The notes under the pieces are model-generated. The model searched no databases. It was not told the origin of the DNA and was given only the letters and a program-made list of their open reading frames with translations. This document shows, in pieces, positions 41,128-54,138 of a stretch of 64,000 bases of DNA (positions are counted from its first letter, which is position 1; each line of letters opens with the position of its first letter). This DNA comes from Melieria omissa. Its lineage: Eukaryota > Arthropoda > Insecta > Diptera > Ulidiidae. The stretch is taken from the NCBI GenBank assembly GCA_963971225.1, contig OZ020270.1, positions 68,082,932 through 68,146,931 of the forward strand, read 5' to 3'. The translations under genes were made by a program, and so were the position numbers.

Positions 41128-44100
41128 GTCCAAGTTTGAGAATACCCGAGTGATTGTTAACGCACACCTCGCAGCAATCAATGCGCTGCCATCCACTCAA
41201 AAGGAGTCTGCCGCCGCGCTGCGGCTCTTACTCGATGGTGCCACGTCCTCCGTACGTGCACTACAACACCTTGGTCGTCCTGTCGAGACATGGGACGATT
41301 GGTTAATCTTTACGCTCAGCCAGAAGTTGGACCCTGCAACACGTAGGGCATGGGAGCTTTCCCTGAAGTCGACGACCGATCTTCCAACCTTCAAGGAGCT
41401 ACAAGGGTTTCTTACCAGCAGAACCCAATCTCTGGAGATGGTTCAAAGTTTCACCGAGATGAAACCAAACACATCGAAAAGGCCCTGCAACACACAAGGT
41501 GTGGCAGGATATCACACAACACCTGGGCGCTGCCCTAAGTGCTCCGGCAAGCATCACCTCATGTTCTGCGACAACTTTCGTCAGCAGACACCACAAGAGC
41601 GGCATACCTTCACGCTACGAACGCGGTTATGTCTGAACTGCCTTCGTAGTGGCCATCAACAGGCGGCCTATCCGTCTGAGCGTCGGTGCAACCATTGCCA
41701 AGGCAAACATCACTCACTGCTGCACGATCACTACAGCTCAACTAGTCCAAGTGAGCAGCCTGTTTCATCGCACCATGCAGTGCACACGAAATCTTGCAAT
41801 GAGCCATTACCACGCGTGCTCATTGGCACCGCACAGGTTGAAGTGCGGTCCAATCGCGGACACACCGCTGTATTGCGGGCGCTTCTCGACAGTGGCGCTG
41901 AGGCCACATTCATAAGCGAGTATGCGGTAAATCTTCTTAAGCTGACAAAGTCAAGAGTGTCCATCCCTATTAACGGCGCTGCCGGTAGCAAAGTTGCTAC
42001 GGCTACTGGGTTAGTCAACTTTACTTTGCATTCACTCAAATCAGACTTTGAGACGCAGTGCGTGGCACTTGTGTTGCCCCGAGTCGGCAACCTCACTCCC
42101 CCAATGAACATCCCCTCAGCTGAATTTGAGCAGTTCTGGGCATTAGACCTAGCAGACCCGAAACTTAACGTGACTCAGCCTATTGACATAATTTTAAATG
42201 CAGGAGACTATGCCTCAGTGCTGCTGGGCGGTGTAAAGAGAAGTCCTACTACACAGCTCATTGCTCAACAAACGCAGTTGGGATGGGTGGTTTTTGGCGG
42301 TTGTTCTGGCCACTCACTTGCCACAGACATTCCTATGGTGGAATGTTACCATGCACAAGTCGATCTGAACCAGACTATTCGCGATTTCTGGGAGCTAGAA
42401 GAACTTCCAGAGCCACATTCACTTACCGAGGACGAACGATACACTGAACTACAATTTCAACGCTCCACGCGACGTAAGGAGGACGGTCGATACGTTGTTC
42501 GGCTGCCCGTAAAAGAAAACGCAAATTTGTCACAACTTGCAACATCGAAGGCTGACGCCGTCGCTATGCTCGACCATCTACAAAGGCGACTGTCACGCGA
42601 TCCAACGATGCAGACTATGTACGAAACTTTCATTAAGGAATACTTGACGCTCCAACACATGGAACCCGCCGCCGACACGGGATCTCTCACGTCGCCAGTC
42701 TGCTACCTGTCTCACCATGGAGTATGGAAGGAGTCCAGCACCACAACGAAGCTGAGAGTAGTGTTCAACGCGTCGAAACGGTGCAGCACAGGTATTTCGC
42801 TTAATGATTGTTTACATACTGGCCCTAAGTTGCAGAACGATTTGACGGCGATCATCCTCAAGTGGCGTCGGCATCGAGTAGCGCTTACCGGTGATATCGA
42901 GAAGATGTATCGCCAGATTTTGGTTGATGACAAAGATGCTGACCTACAACGCATCGTCTGGCGGAACGCCGGAGACGCGACATTTACCCAATTTCGTCTC
43001 AAAACGGTGACCTATGGGATCAATTGCGCGCCATACCTCGCCATAAGGGTATTGCACAGCCTTGCTGCGGACGAGCAGCTCAACTATCCTGAAGCAACAA
43101 GAATCCTGCTAGAAGATTTTTATGTGGATGACGTATTAACGGGCGCAGATACTGTGGAAGAGGCCTGTCGACGACGGGAGGAGTTGCAAAATCTTCTTAA
43201 GGCAGGCGGGTTTTCCCTACGTAAGTGGAATTCAAACTCGCTCGCTGTCTTGAAAACTATTGATCCAGCTGACTGCGAGTCCACGATCGCCCACGAGGTC
43301 CACGCAAATGACGCGTCAATGGCATTAGGTCTAGTCTGGTCCACCAAAACCGACAATTTGACTTACGCCCTGAACCTTGATTATTCTTTACGCTCCTTTA
43401 CGAAGCGTCAACTTTTATCGGACGTCGCCAAGCTATTTGATCCGCTAGGACTGCTGGCGCCAGTCGTCATTCGGGGTAAAATTTTCATTCAAAGCCTATG
43501 GCTCAGTGGTCTGGATTGGAACGATCTGTTACCTGTCGATCTCCAAGAGAAATGGACTTCGTTTCGTGCGGAGCTTAAATTTGTTTCCGAAATAAAAATT
43601 CCTCGTTGGCTACACATGTCAAGAGAAGGGGCGGCGTATGAACTGCATACGTTTGCGGATGCATCCACATGTGCATACGCTGCCGTAGCTTATTTGAAAG
43701 TAGTCACCCGACGTTCCGTACACATAAATTTGTTAATGTCTAAAACTCGAGTTGCACCGCTGAAGAAAGTAACAATTCCGCGACTTGAACTGTGCGCTGC
43801 GCTTTTAGCAGCTCGCGTGCTGAAAAGGGTGAAAGAAATATTAAACCTTCACACTGTTCCCACCTACTTGTGGTCTGACTCTACCACTACGATTTGGTGG
43901 ATTCGATCGAATCCCGGCTCGCTTAAAGATTTTGTTGCCAATCGCGTCATACAAATTCAAGACATGACGAATGTTGAAGACTGGAGATACGTCGGGACTG
44001 CGGATAACCCTGCTGACTGTGCTTCCAGAGGATTATCTGTGATACAGCTGCAACAGCATCGACTCTGGTGGAATGGGCCAGACTGGTTGTCACACCCGGA

Positions 44101-44810
44101 GGAGAACTGGCCGAGAACTGTGCTAACCCCGCCAGCAAAGCTATCTGAGTCGAAAGGTGTTCAGATATCGACAGCACAACGTGCAGTTACTGATTGGTTC
44201 ATTCTACACAAGTACTCCACGCTAGACAAGCTGCTCGCCGTCACATCATGGTGCAGACGGTTCTCCCAGATCATGCGTGGCCAGCCTCATGCTACTGAGA
44301 GCATCTGTTTGTGGCAAGAGCGGGAGACCGCTTTGAACTTTTGGATACAATTTGTTCAATCCAAAGTGTTCGAAACCGACTTAACAACCATCGCCACTCA
44401 GGACAGTGTATGTAAAAATAGTAAATTACGAAGATTATACCCGATCTATGTCGACAACATCCTCCGCATTGGCGGACGTCTTCGAAACGCTCGAATCCCA
44501 TTTAACGAACGGTATCCACCGATTCTACCTTCAGACAATTATTTAACGACATTGATTATTCGGCAGGCTCATGAGCGCACGTTGCATGGTGGAACGCAAG
44601 CAACACTCCTTTTTGTACGTCGGAGATTCTGGATTATTGATGGACGAAGAACGGTCAAGCGGGTCATCAACAGCTGTGTACGCTGCTTCCGATACAAATG
44701 TTCCCCACAAACACAAATCATGGGTAACCTTCCAGTTGGACGGTGCAATGTGTCGCATCCGTTTACGCATACAGGGGTGGACTTCGCCGGCCCATTCAAC
44801 AAAGGGAAGA
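41128..44810 (+). pseudogene. BEL2 gag C-terminus, protease, RT, RNase H, integrase start
   Basis: Resumes gag after the LINE. Zinc knuckles: CPKCSGKHHLMFC, then one in which the last Cys is Tyr (CLRSGHQQAAYPSERRC). Protease: RVLIGTAQVEVRSNRGH, RALLDSGAEATFIS (intact DSG). RT: GDIEKMYRQILVDDKD, FRLKTVTYGINCAPYLAIR, catalytic YVDDVLTGAD. RNase H: YELHTFADASTCAYAAVAY, TIPRLELCAALLAARVL, LWSDSTTTIWWI. Integrase starts with HERTLHGGTQATLLFVR and CVRCF. A frameshift near 44805, just after VDFAGPFN, ends the frame. Long and nearly undamaged. Confidence 0.85.
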
Positions 44811-45755
44811 GGCTATCGTAGTTATAAGGGTTATGTCGCCGTCTTCGTCTGCTTTGCGACCAGAGCGATTCACCTGGAACTGGTCAGCGACCTGACAACC
44901 GATACATTTACAGCTGCGCTTACTCGCTTTGTAGCAGTTCGGGGCCTCTGTTCGGACATTTATTGTGATCAAGGGACAACGTTTGTAGGCACCGCCGCGG
45001 TAATGAAGACAGAGTTGAAAGCTCTGCAGGCACAGCTAAAGGCAGCAGCTACCCATGCGTCAGTACTCGGGGTCAACTGGCATTTTATACCCCCTGGCGC
45101 CCCACATTTTGGTGGTCTGTGGGAGGCTGGCGTTAAAAGTATGAAGCACCATTTGAAGCGTGTCGTCCACCTTACTACGCTAACCTTTGAAGAAATGTAC
45201 ACCGTCCTCAAGCAGATAGAAGCATGCTTAAATTCACGCCCTCTGTCCGCCATGTCTGATGATCCACAGGACCTAGTGGCCTTAACACCAGGCCACTTCT
45301 TGGTCGGCAGACCGTTGACGGCAATCGCTGAACCTAGTCTATCCAATGATAACGTGGGCAGGATGACGCGATGGAAGTTGCTCAAACAAATGCATCAGGA
45401 CTTCTGGCGCAGATGGTCCGGTGAGTATTTACAACACTTGCACGGGCGAAACAAATGGAGTCAACGTCAACCGAACGTTGCTGTTGGGCAACTGGTTCTG
45501 ATCCGCGACGAACGGTTGCCACCTAGATGCTGGTTGCTGGGGCGCATCATTGAGACTCACCCTGGATATGACGGCGTCATTCGAGTAGTCACTATCAGAA
45601 CTCAAACTACCGTGTTACGGCGCCCGATATCAAAGATATCGCTTCTTCCTATGGCCTCCGAGGATAGGAGCGAAACGGTGGGCGGCGACGACACGGTGGG
45701 CGGCGACGACACGGTGGGCGGCATCGTCACCACAAACCCGAGATGGCCAGAATAA
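44811..45755 (+). pseudogene. BEL2 integrase core and C-terminus
   Basis: Continues integrase in the +1 frame: GYVAVFVCFATRAIHLELVS, IYCDQGTTFVG, PHFGGLWEAGVKSMKHHLKR, ACLNSRPLSAMSDDPQDL and TPGHFLVGRPL. The C-terminal domain (LVLIRDERLPPRCWLLGRII) is followed by a variable tail with a TVGGDD repeat (about 45680-45723) and a stop 33 bp before the LTR. The only damage is the shift that separates it from the upstream frame. Confidence 0.85.
45680..45723 (+). repeat. 18-bp tandem repeat in the pol tail
   Basis: Two full and one partial unit of GTGGGCGGCGACGACAC, coding TVGGDD repeats near the C-terminus of BEL2 pol. Confidence 0.85.
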
Positions 45756-45788
45756 TTTCGTCGCACAGACTGGACGAGGTGGGCGGAA

Positions 45789-45971
45789 TGTTCGAAGTTG
45801 AATGCAACCATGGGCCGAGCTGTATTGATGCAACCATGCGCTCGCCCTCGTGTTGACACCACTGGTATCTTCCTGTTTGGTTCTTTCTCTTCTGACTTTG
45901 TAACCCACGCGGTGGAGCACATATACTGCAATAAAGTTTAAAGTTCCAACACACTTTTGTACATTTGAACA
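45789..45971 (+). mobile_element. BEL2 3' LTR
   Basis: 183 bp, TGTTCGAAG to TTTGAACA, TG...CA with TGTTC/GAACA inverted ends; identical to the 5' LTR apart from the second base. Followed by target duplication ATCC. Confidence 0.92.
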
Positions 45972-45975
45972 ATCC

Positions 45976-48130
45976 TTAAAACTAATTTACAAAGAATTTA
46001 CGACAATGACCCAGGGTCGTCTGTCGGAAGATACACTCAACGGAAACATTAAGACATTTAAAACATTAAAGTTACAACAAAAGTTTCTCAAAAACTAGTT
46101 ATATTCATTTAAGATCAGTTTCCTATATTTTAAAGCACTCGCGACAAACCACACTACACTATTCCAACCACCAGAACCAATACCATTTAATCTGTTAATC
46201 ACTTCGTCCTGGCCTAAATAAAACTGTCTTCCAATTCATTTAAGTTACAGAGAGTGCAGTTAAGTTTCTTGTATACTCCGAGATAAATAAGGTCGCATCT
46301 GGTCTTCAGAATCCAAGATATCTTATAATTTTCAGTTGTGTTGTTAATATAGCTTTTTCTAATATTGTGATCGAGGTACTTGTACAACCGGGAGCTGTTC
46401 ATAGCTCTTTCCCATGTTTTTTGTTTGTTCGTCCGATTCACACTTGAGAGTAATAAGTCTATATTTGCACTCCATAGCCTCCTATCAGAATTGTCAAAAA
46501 CTAGATTGATGTTTAACTTGCTTCCTAAGTCCTTAACTGCCGTTGCCCAAAAGATTTGTCTCTGTAGAATTATTTTTGTAAGTCTATGTGGTAGTCTGTT
46601 TGCATCGTAGTCAAATATGGTTTTGTAGATATATCTAAGGTGGAGTTCAAGTGTATGTATACAAATGACAGTTTGCAAAGTCAGTTTCCAACAGAATACA
46701 ATACGAGGGTGTATTGGTGGGTAGACGCAAAATTCTTTTTAAAAAATAGAATTGCGTTTTATCGACTTCGTCAAACAGTTCATAGCCCCAAACTTGTGCA
46801 GCGTAGCTTTGAATCGCTCTTGTTACTGCCAAGAATAAATTATATTTTGCCGATAATTTTATTTTGTCTTTGGTAAGAAACGATCTCCAGGTAGCGTTTA
46901 TGCTGTTCTTCGCTAAACTACTTCTATTCTGAACATGTTTCTTAAAACTTAATTTTGGGGTCATCGTAACACCTAAATAATTGTATTCTGTCGTAATTGG
47001 TATTTGTTCTCCTTTAAACGTCCATTTCTCCCTTTCTGCCAGTCTACCACCTTGTCTAAAAACCATAATAGCTGACTTCGCTAAATTTACTTGCATATTC
47101 CACATGTCACAAAATTGTTCCAGATTCAAAATCATTTTCTGCAGTTTATTCACATCGTCCGCCAAAATGACTATGTCATCGGCATATAAAAGAAGTCTTA
47201 TATTCATATCATCAATCCAGATACCTTCTTCCAGGCTGTCATGCAAGTCATTTAGATATATCGAAAACAGTAAGGGTGACATCAGACAACCTTGTTTCAC
47301 ACCTGACGAAATACAAAATTTTTCTGAAATTTCATCTCCTGTCCATATCACAGAATCAGTACATTTATACACACTCTCGATGAAATTTACCATTTTAGTC
47401 GAAATGCCTATGTTATGTAACTTGTAAATTAAAAGATGCCTTGGGACCGTGTCAAATGCTGCCTTAAAATCCACAAAAAATGCATAAACCTTCTTTTTTT
47501 CGCTAAATTTGATGTGAATGATTGATGTCAGGTTGTAAACGTTGTCTGCCGTGGAGTACTTTTTTCGGAACCCTGCCTGATACTCTGTAATTAGACTTCT
47601 ACTCTCCAACCAACTTACAAGCCGCTGATTTAGTATACCCATCATTATCTTGGCGATACAATTCATGAATGAGATACCTCTATAATTCGACACTATATCC
47701 TTGTCACCTTTCTTGAAGAGTGGGAAAATAACACTGGTTTCAAAAGCTCTATCTGCGCGTCCCCAATTATATAGTCTAGTGTAGGCTTTAGCCAGTTCGT
47801 CAAGGAATTGTATGTCTGCATTAATAAAGAATTCATATGATATTCTATCAAGTCCAGGGGCTTTTCCAGGTTTTGTTTTATGTAGCATTTGAACAATTTC
47901 TGCCGAAGAGATTCGTTTATCTAGACTTTCGTCCGATACTGACAAAGCTACATAATAGATTTGGTGTGCAGCAATGGGTGGATTGAGAAGGTCATTGAAA
48001 TATTGACTAAACTCCACTGCGGGTATATCAGCTTTTGACACCGAATTCGAGCCTCTAATCACCTTAACAAGATCCCACCACTCCGCACTAACCTTTACCT
48101 CATTTATTCGTCTTAACATTTATATTATTT
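45976..48130 (-). pseudogene. LINE RT fragment (clade uncertain), 5'-truncated
   Basis: Minus strand. RT with TKPGKAPGLDRISYEFF, NYRGISFMNCIAKIMMG, YQAGFRKKYSTADNVYN, FVDFKAAFDTVPRHLL, SSGVKQGCLMSPLLFSIYLN and catalytic LLYADDIVILADD. A frameshift at about 46650 leads to a second part with a C-terminal CTLCNLNE motif, ending near 46096 after one more shift. The 3' UTR continues across BEL2 to the tail at 34523-34590. No endonuclease: truncated at about 48130. The style suggests a Jockey-group or similar LINE, but I do not assign a clade. Confidence 0.75.
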
Positions 48131-48596
48131 AGTAGTTTTATGTGTTCTTTAGTATTTTTATTTTATTCTTATTTTTCGTTTTACTTGCAATTTGCTCTTT
48201 GAGCCAAATGCAATTTTTTCTGAGCAAACTTATTAAAAAATAATCTAATATAAATAATCTAATAATAATAGACGGTTCTGCAAACCACATTTTGTATTCA
48301 TCTACTTTTGTTACGTGTGCAAAACACAAATTGTACAAAAGCTTTTTTATATTGGAGGAATGAGGGGTTTCCTTAAAAAACGTATGAAATGTGTTGTAAA
48401 AGATTTTTGAAACAAAAAAACATTAGTCGATTGGAGCTTTTAGTTTTAAACTACTGTTAAAATAGTTGAAAAATATAAACATTTCGTTTCCTTGTAAATT
48501 ACAAAGCTCATCTTCTATTCACTTTTTGCAGTTATGACAGTCAAATTTTTCAATAGTTTGCATCAATATGAAACCAGAGAAATAACGAAGGGGACC
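48131..48596. other. AT-rich, no gene recognised
   Basis: About 470 bases between two LINEs; no feature seen except the target site of the next LINE at its end. Confidence 0.5.
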
Positions 48597-48759
48597 ATCA
48601 CTCATATGCCTTCCTTCCTGATACCGGGCCACCTCAGGAAGTACAATGGCCTTGCCATGGTATGCGGGCTCTGCCATGGTCGACCAACCTTGTCCCTGCC
48701 AGAATTATTGGCCGCCAGTGCCTTCGCCTTGCGCGCGGGCAGGCGGCCGCACCGCAATC

Positions 48760-50518
48760 ATGAGCACAACTAAAAAGAAATGCGGTAAAAATAAGCGAGG
48801 AATACCACTCGCTCTGCGGGACTACACCGCAACACAACTAGCAGCTGTGCTGGAGCATTCGCTCCGGACTATGAATGAAGACCTGAGGCCAAGCACCAGC
48901 CGAGGAAGAATACCTTCCAGGGTGGCGAGGGGCTCCCTCAGGGGCGGTCGAAGGGCTGGGGGTGCGGCCAGGGAGGGGGGCGTCAATACGGGACAGACCA
49001 CTGTTTGACATCTCTGCTCTGACTGCATCTGCCAGCGCTAGACCCACCACAAACCAGGTGAGCACGGTCTTAGCTCTTCCCACCGGCCCCGGGAGCATAC
49101 CTTCCGGACCGGTGGTGGGAGCAAAACCTATAGGCCCTGTCCTTAGTACCGGTGTCGCTGCGGTCGTGCGGGGAATACTCCCGTCAACTTCCGCTGCGGC
49201 TCCGGTGGTAGGGCGGGCTGCTGACGCATTGGCCCCTAGTACTAGTGCTTCTGCGGTCGCGCGGGGAACACCCCCGTCGACTTCACCGGCAGTAGAGCGG
49301 GCCGCAAATTTGGAAAGGAGGCCTAAAAGGCAAAACTTAGAATTACCCCCCTTAGGGCAACCAGGTGGCCAGGACGACCCCCTAAGACGCGGTTTAAGCA
49401 GTGCGAGGGTAAAGTGGTACCTCCGCTACCTCAGGCAAGGCCTGAGCAAGGAGGAAGCGAGGAGTAGAGCGTTAGAGCATGGCGGGATATCCGCGGCCAC
49501 GGCCACAGCAGCTCAACCGACTCTGCCGAGAAAGAGAGGGAGCGATAACATCACTACCCCCCAACGTCCTGAGCTTAAGAAATCCAGGACCAACACTCAG
49601 GCACCGGTTGCTAGGATGGGCAAGCCCCAAAATAACAGTCAGTCTGGGGGTCATCCAGTGGCGGGCACAACCTACTCGAGTGTCCTCAGAACACCTGAGG
49701 CCATTCGAGTGGCGGTCCTGCCTACGGAATATCCCCAGAAGACACTGAGTAAGGAGGAGCTCTCTTTTCTCGAGGAGGCTATCGTGGGGGAGATAGCGAA
49801 AGGGTGGGCTACTCCGCTAGTGTTCAGTGGCATCCACTTCCGGCCGGGACACCTGCTTCTAGACTGCAGTAATAAAGGTACTGCAGACTGGCTTCAACAG
49901 GCAGTCCCGAAGCTGGAGGATTGGAAGGGGGTAGGGCTTCGTGTGTGCCTCGGCAACGATGTCCCCAAGACACACCACGTCACCTTATTCCTTCCCAGGA
50001 GCGCTGGACAAGAACCCAGCAAACTTTTTGCGCTGCTACAAGCGCAAAATGCTGGGATCTACACAAATCTTTGGAAGGTGGTTACTTCCAAGGAGGAGGG
50101 CAAGGGTGTGCTGTGGAACCTGGTGATTGACGAGAAATCCCTCGCCAAGATCAGGGAAAACGGCAACGCCCTCAACTTCAGGTATGGGAGCATCCCAGTC
50201 CATGCCCCCAGTCCTGGAGGCCTCTATAGTGCGGCTGGCCCCCCCACACAATCAGCTGAAACCGGGAATACACCGATGGAAGCAGAATCCTCAGGCGAAG
50301 CGCAATCTGCCGAACCCGGGAAGACACCGGAAGGCGGAGAGGTAGCCGGAGGAGAAGTAGCGGCAGAAGTGCAGGCCTCTCAAGATTCCCTTGAGGAGCT
50401 AAACCTTGAAACGCTGGGGCTTCAAGGTAGTACGAACGAGGAAGAGGAGCAGCTGTCGGACGAAATTTCGATAACGACGCTGCTGGAGATGGACTTTGAT
50501 GCCTCTCCTAAACTCTAG
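48760..50518 (+). pseudogene. LOA LINE ORF1 (one frameshift)
   Basis: Start at MSTTKKKCGKNKRG. The first 73 or so codons lead into a G6 run (48975-48980) where the frame shifts by one base; the second frame then continues to the stop at 50518. The N-terminal region is Arg/Gly/Ser/Pro-rich and low-complexity. It is followed by WYLRYLRQGLSKEEARSRAL and a folded domain with VAVLPTEYPQKTLSKEELSF, GIHFRPGHLLLDC and HHVTLFLPRSA, which resembles the DUF4780 domain found in ORF1 of such LINEs. The C-terminus is acidic. No classic CCHC knuckles. The likely role is RNA binding. Confidence 0.75.
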
Positions 50519-53500
50519 CCCTCAGGACATGAAGGTTGTTCAAATCAACCTTCATCACGCGAAGGCGGCATCGGCCGTCCTAGCGCATAAGTTCACCCGA
50601 GACCACATCGGGGCGGCGCTAGTTCAGGAGCCCTGGTGCCATAACGGAAGAGTCTGCGGACTGAACTCGCAACATACCAGGGTAATTTATGATACAAGGC
50701 ATGAGATACCTCGTGCCTGCATCATAATTGAGAAAAATACTAACTATTTTTGTATTTCAGAGTACATGTCCAGGGATCTAGTAGCAGTGGCGTTGACGAT
50801 ACAGACCGAGGGTCGTGACCTCGACATCGTCCTGGCGTCAGCTTACTTTCCGGGCGAGGACAGGACGGTGCCCCCCCACGAAGTGCAGGGCCTAGTGGAG
50901 CACTGCAGGGCAAATGACCTGCCGCTCCTCATAGGAGGCGACGTGAACGCCCACCACACCATCTGGGGAAGCACCGACGACAATACCAGGGGTGAGTACC
51001 TGCTTGAATACATATTAGCCACTAACCTAGTCGTATTTAACACGGGATCTTCCCCGACATTCGTCACTAGGGTTAGGCAGGAGGTCCTTGATCTTACCAT
51101 AGGTAATAGTAGAATCAGTGACTATGTGTCTGAATGGAGAGTGTCTACCGAACCCTCCCTATCAGATCATAGGATTATTGAATTCAAGTTAGCAGGTGAC
51201 ATTATGGAGATACCTCCAACCAAGAACCCCAGGAAAACCGACTGGGAAAAATACACCAATCTGCTAGTAGAGGATAGACGCTTGCTTGACATTCGAAGCA
51301 GGATGCGGCATCCCTTAGAAGTCGAGCAAGCGGTTGAAATCCTTAACAAGGGAGTAATGAATGCGTACCATTCAAGCTGCCCGGACAGTAGAGGGTCCAG
51401 GAAAAAATCCACACCGTGGTGGAATAACACCCTGGCAAAACTTAGAACTGAAACGCGAAGACTCTTCAATAGGGCAAAGCGGACCGGTGAATGGGGGGAA
51501 TACACCGCGTCACTCACCAAGTACACAAAGGAAGTACGCAAAGCGAAAAGGGCCAGCTTCCAGACGTTTTGCGAAGAAATTTCCTCCACTCCTCAGGCAG
51601 CGAGGCTTCATAAAGCGCTTGCGAAGAGGGGAACGGAGACTAAGATGGCACTCAAACTCTCGGATGGTAGCTATACGCGAAATGAGGAGCAACGGGCTCT
51701 AGCTCTTCTAGGTGCCCACTTTACCGGCGCAACCATACAGAACGCGCCGGCCGAGTGCACAATATACTATCCGAACAGAAGGGACTGGGAGGTGGCAGAT
51801 GAAGTCATCTCCCAGGCAAAGGTTGATTGGGCCCTGAACACCTTTCAACCCTTCAAATCGCCAGGCTTAGACGGGATCCTTCCTGTTTTCTTGCAAAAGG
51901 GCAGGGGGGTCCTGCTAAGGCAGTTGACTGGTATTATGAGGAGCTGTCTAGCAACAGGATACATCCCCGTTAGCTGGAGAAGTGCCCTGGTAGTTTTTAT
52001 ACCGAAGATTGGAAGAAAGGACTATACAGAGCCGAAGTCGTTTAGACCAATCAGTTTAACATCCTTCGTCATGAAGACCATGGAGAAGGTGTTAGATCAG
52101 TACATTAGAACCGTGACACTCAAGAGACAACCTCTGCATGCTAAACAGCATGCGTATAGGGTAGGCAGATCGACAGAGACTGCCCTATTCCAACTCACGA
52201 GTTTAATGCAGGATACTCTTAAAAACAAAGAGATAGCGCTGTGCGCCTTCCTGGATATCGAAGGAGCCTTCGATAATACCTCTCATGAGGCGATAGAGAG
52301 GGCGCTCAGCAGAAGAGGGGTAGAAACCACCCTCAGCCGCTGGACAAGAGCCATGCTCTCCACCAGATCGGCAGTAACAAAAGTGGGAAATACCACTAGG
52401 AGCGTGCTCACTAGCAGAGGTTGCCCACAAGGCGGGGTACTGTCACCGCTACTGTGGAGCCTTGTGGTAGATGAGCTCCTTGAACTTCTGTCAAGCAATG
52501 GCATAAATTGTCAGGGCTATGCTGATGACATAGTCATTATTGCCAGAGGAAGATTTGAGGACACTCTCTGTGATATAATCCAGAGGGGATTGAAACTAAC
52601 GCAAGAATGGTGCGTCCGGGTAGGTCTAAAGATAAACCCTGACAAAACCGCCATAGTACCATTTACGTGGAAAAGAAAACTGCCACACATGCGTACAAAA
52701 CGCTTGCTCGGTAAGAGCATAGCATACAAAACAGAGGTGAAGTACCTAGGCGTGACACTAGACTCAGAGTTACTCTGGAACAAACACGCTGAGGCAGTTA
52801 TTAGTAAAGCAACGAAAGCAATCATGGTGTGCAGATCCTTAGCAGGCAAGAATTGGGGATGTAGACCATGCATACTGAAATGGATGTACGCCATGATAGT
52901 GAGACCAATACTCACGTATGCAGCAGTAGCCTGGGCCCCAAGAGCCAAGCTCTCGACTGTGAGGAAGCGGCTCGAAAAGGTCCAACGACTTGCGTGCACG
53001 TGTATTACAGGTGCTATGAGGACCTGTCCCACGGTGGCACTGGAGATGATAATCAATATACCACCATTGCACATAGTAATTGAAATGGCGGCCAAGCGCA
53101 CTGTCCTTGGGCTGGCCAGAACCAGTAAAGGGGGGGATCAGTCGCAGAGACTTAGACGTGTTGTCTGTTAGCAACCCCTACGTATTGTATCCAATGGATA
53201 CAATAACGAGAACATATAACTACGAGAAAAACTTCGCAGTATATATGAGTAACAAAGTGGACTGGAACTGGGAAGCACACCAGTCCCATTACAAACCACA
53301 TACTATTACGTGGTTCACAGACGGCTCCAAAACGCATGAGGGAACCGGGGCGGGGATATTTGGACCTCGCTTCAAGCACTATGAGCCCATGGGGAATACA
53401 CCCAGCATATTTCAGGCAGAGTTATATGCCATCAGGCTCTGTGTGCAGACCAACCTCGAGCGTTTGTACAGGGGGCAAGACATAGTCATCTGTTCGGACA

Positions 53501-54138
53501 GTCAAGCAGCCATCAAAGCACTAATCTCGTATGAGATTACCTCAGGGTTGGTGCTGGAATGCATAGAAGCATTGAATAAACTGGGTACATACAACCAGGT
53601 TAAAATCCTCTGGGTTCCAGGACACAGAGGAATAGAAGGGAATGAGGAGGCTGACAGCCTTGCTAGAACTGGGGCAGCTACGATCCCCCTTGCACCAGAA
53701 CCTTTCATCGGGCTGGGCAAAAGCACTCTAGCAGAGTCACTAAGACTTGAGGAAAAAACCAGGAACTCAGAACACTGGTCAAATGCCACAGGTCTTAGGC
53801 AATCGAAAATCTTCATCAGAGGTTATAACTCCAGATGGAGTGAAGAATGCCTCAGACTGGGGAAAACCCAGCTTAGACTGGTAACCGGGCTGTTAACCGG
53901 GCACTGCAGGATGAGGAAACACATGCACACAATTGGGTTAGAACAGGTAAGCGTCTGCAGACTCTGCGAAACGGCGGAGGAGACTCCTGAGCACGTCATA
54001 CTGCACTGTGATGCGGTATGCCGCAGTAGGAGACAGCACCTGGGCCAGTACTGGCTTGCAGAAGAGAACGTCAAACACCTTCTCCCACGTGTGTTACTAA
54101 GCTTCATTAGGTCGGTGGGATTGGGGGACGTTCTCTAA
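50496..54138 (+). pseudogene. LOA LINE ORF2: endonuclease, RT, RNase H (one frameshift)
   Basis: First frame 50496-53135: endonuclease (VQINLHHAKAASAVLAHKF, LVQEPWCHNGRV, LLIGGDVNAHHTIWGS, SLSDHRIIEF), RT (FKSPGLDGILPVFLQKG, FRPISLTSFVMKTMEKVL, ALCAFLDIEGAFDNTSH, SRGCPQGGVLSPLLWSLVVD, catalytic QGYADDIVIIA). At G7 (53130-53136) the frame shifts. The second part to 54138 holds RNase H (WFTDGSKTHEGTGAGIFG, IFQAELYAIRLC, IVICSDSQAAIKAL, GHRGIEGNEEADSLAR) and the zinc motif CRLCETAEETPEHVILHC. All catalytic residues look present. Confidence 0.85.

Larger units (their letters stand above)
34591..45971 (+). mobile_element. BEL/Pao retrotransposon BEL2, near-complete, split by a LINE
   Basis: LTRs 34591-34773 and 45789-45971 are each 183 bp and differ at about one base. 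Target duplication ATCC (34587-34590, 45972-45975). Without the LINE (35494-41114 plus one duplication) the element is about 5.7 kb and has one gag-pol frame broken only by a frameshift near 44805. A purine-rich GAGGTGGGCGGAA precedes the 3' LTR. LTR near-identity indicates recent insertion. Confidence 0.9.
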
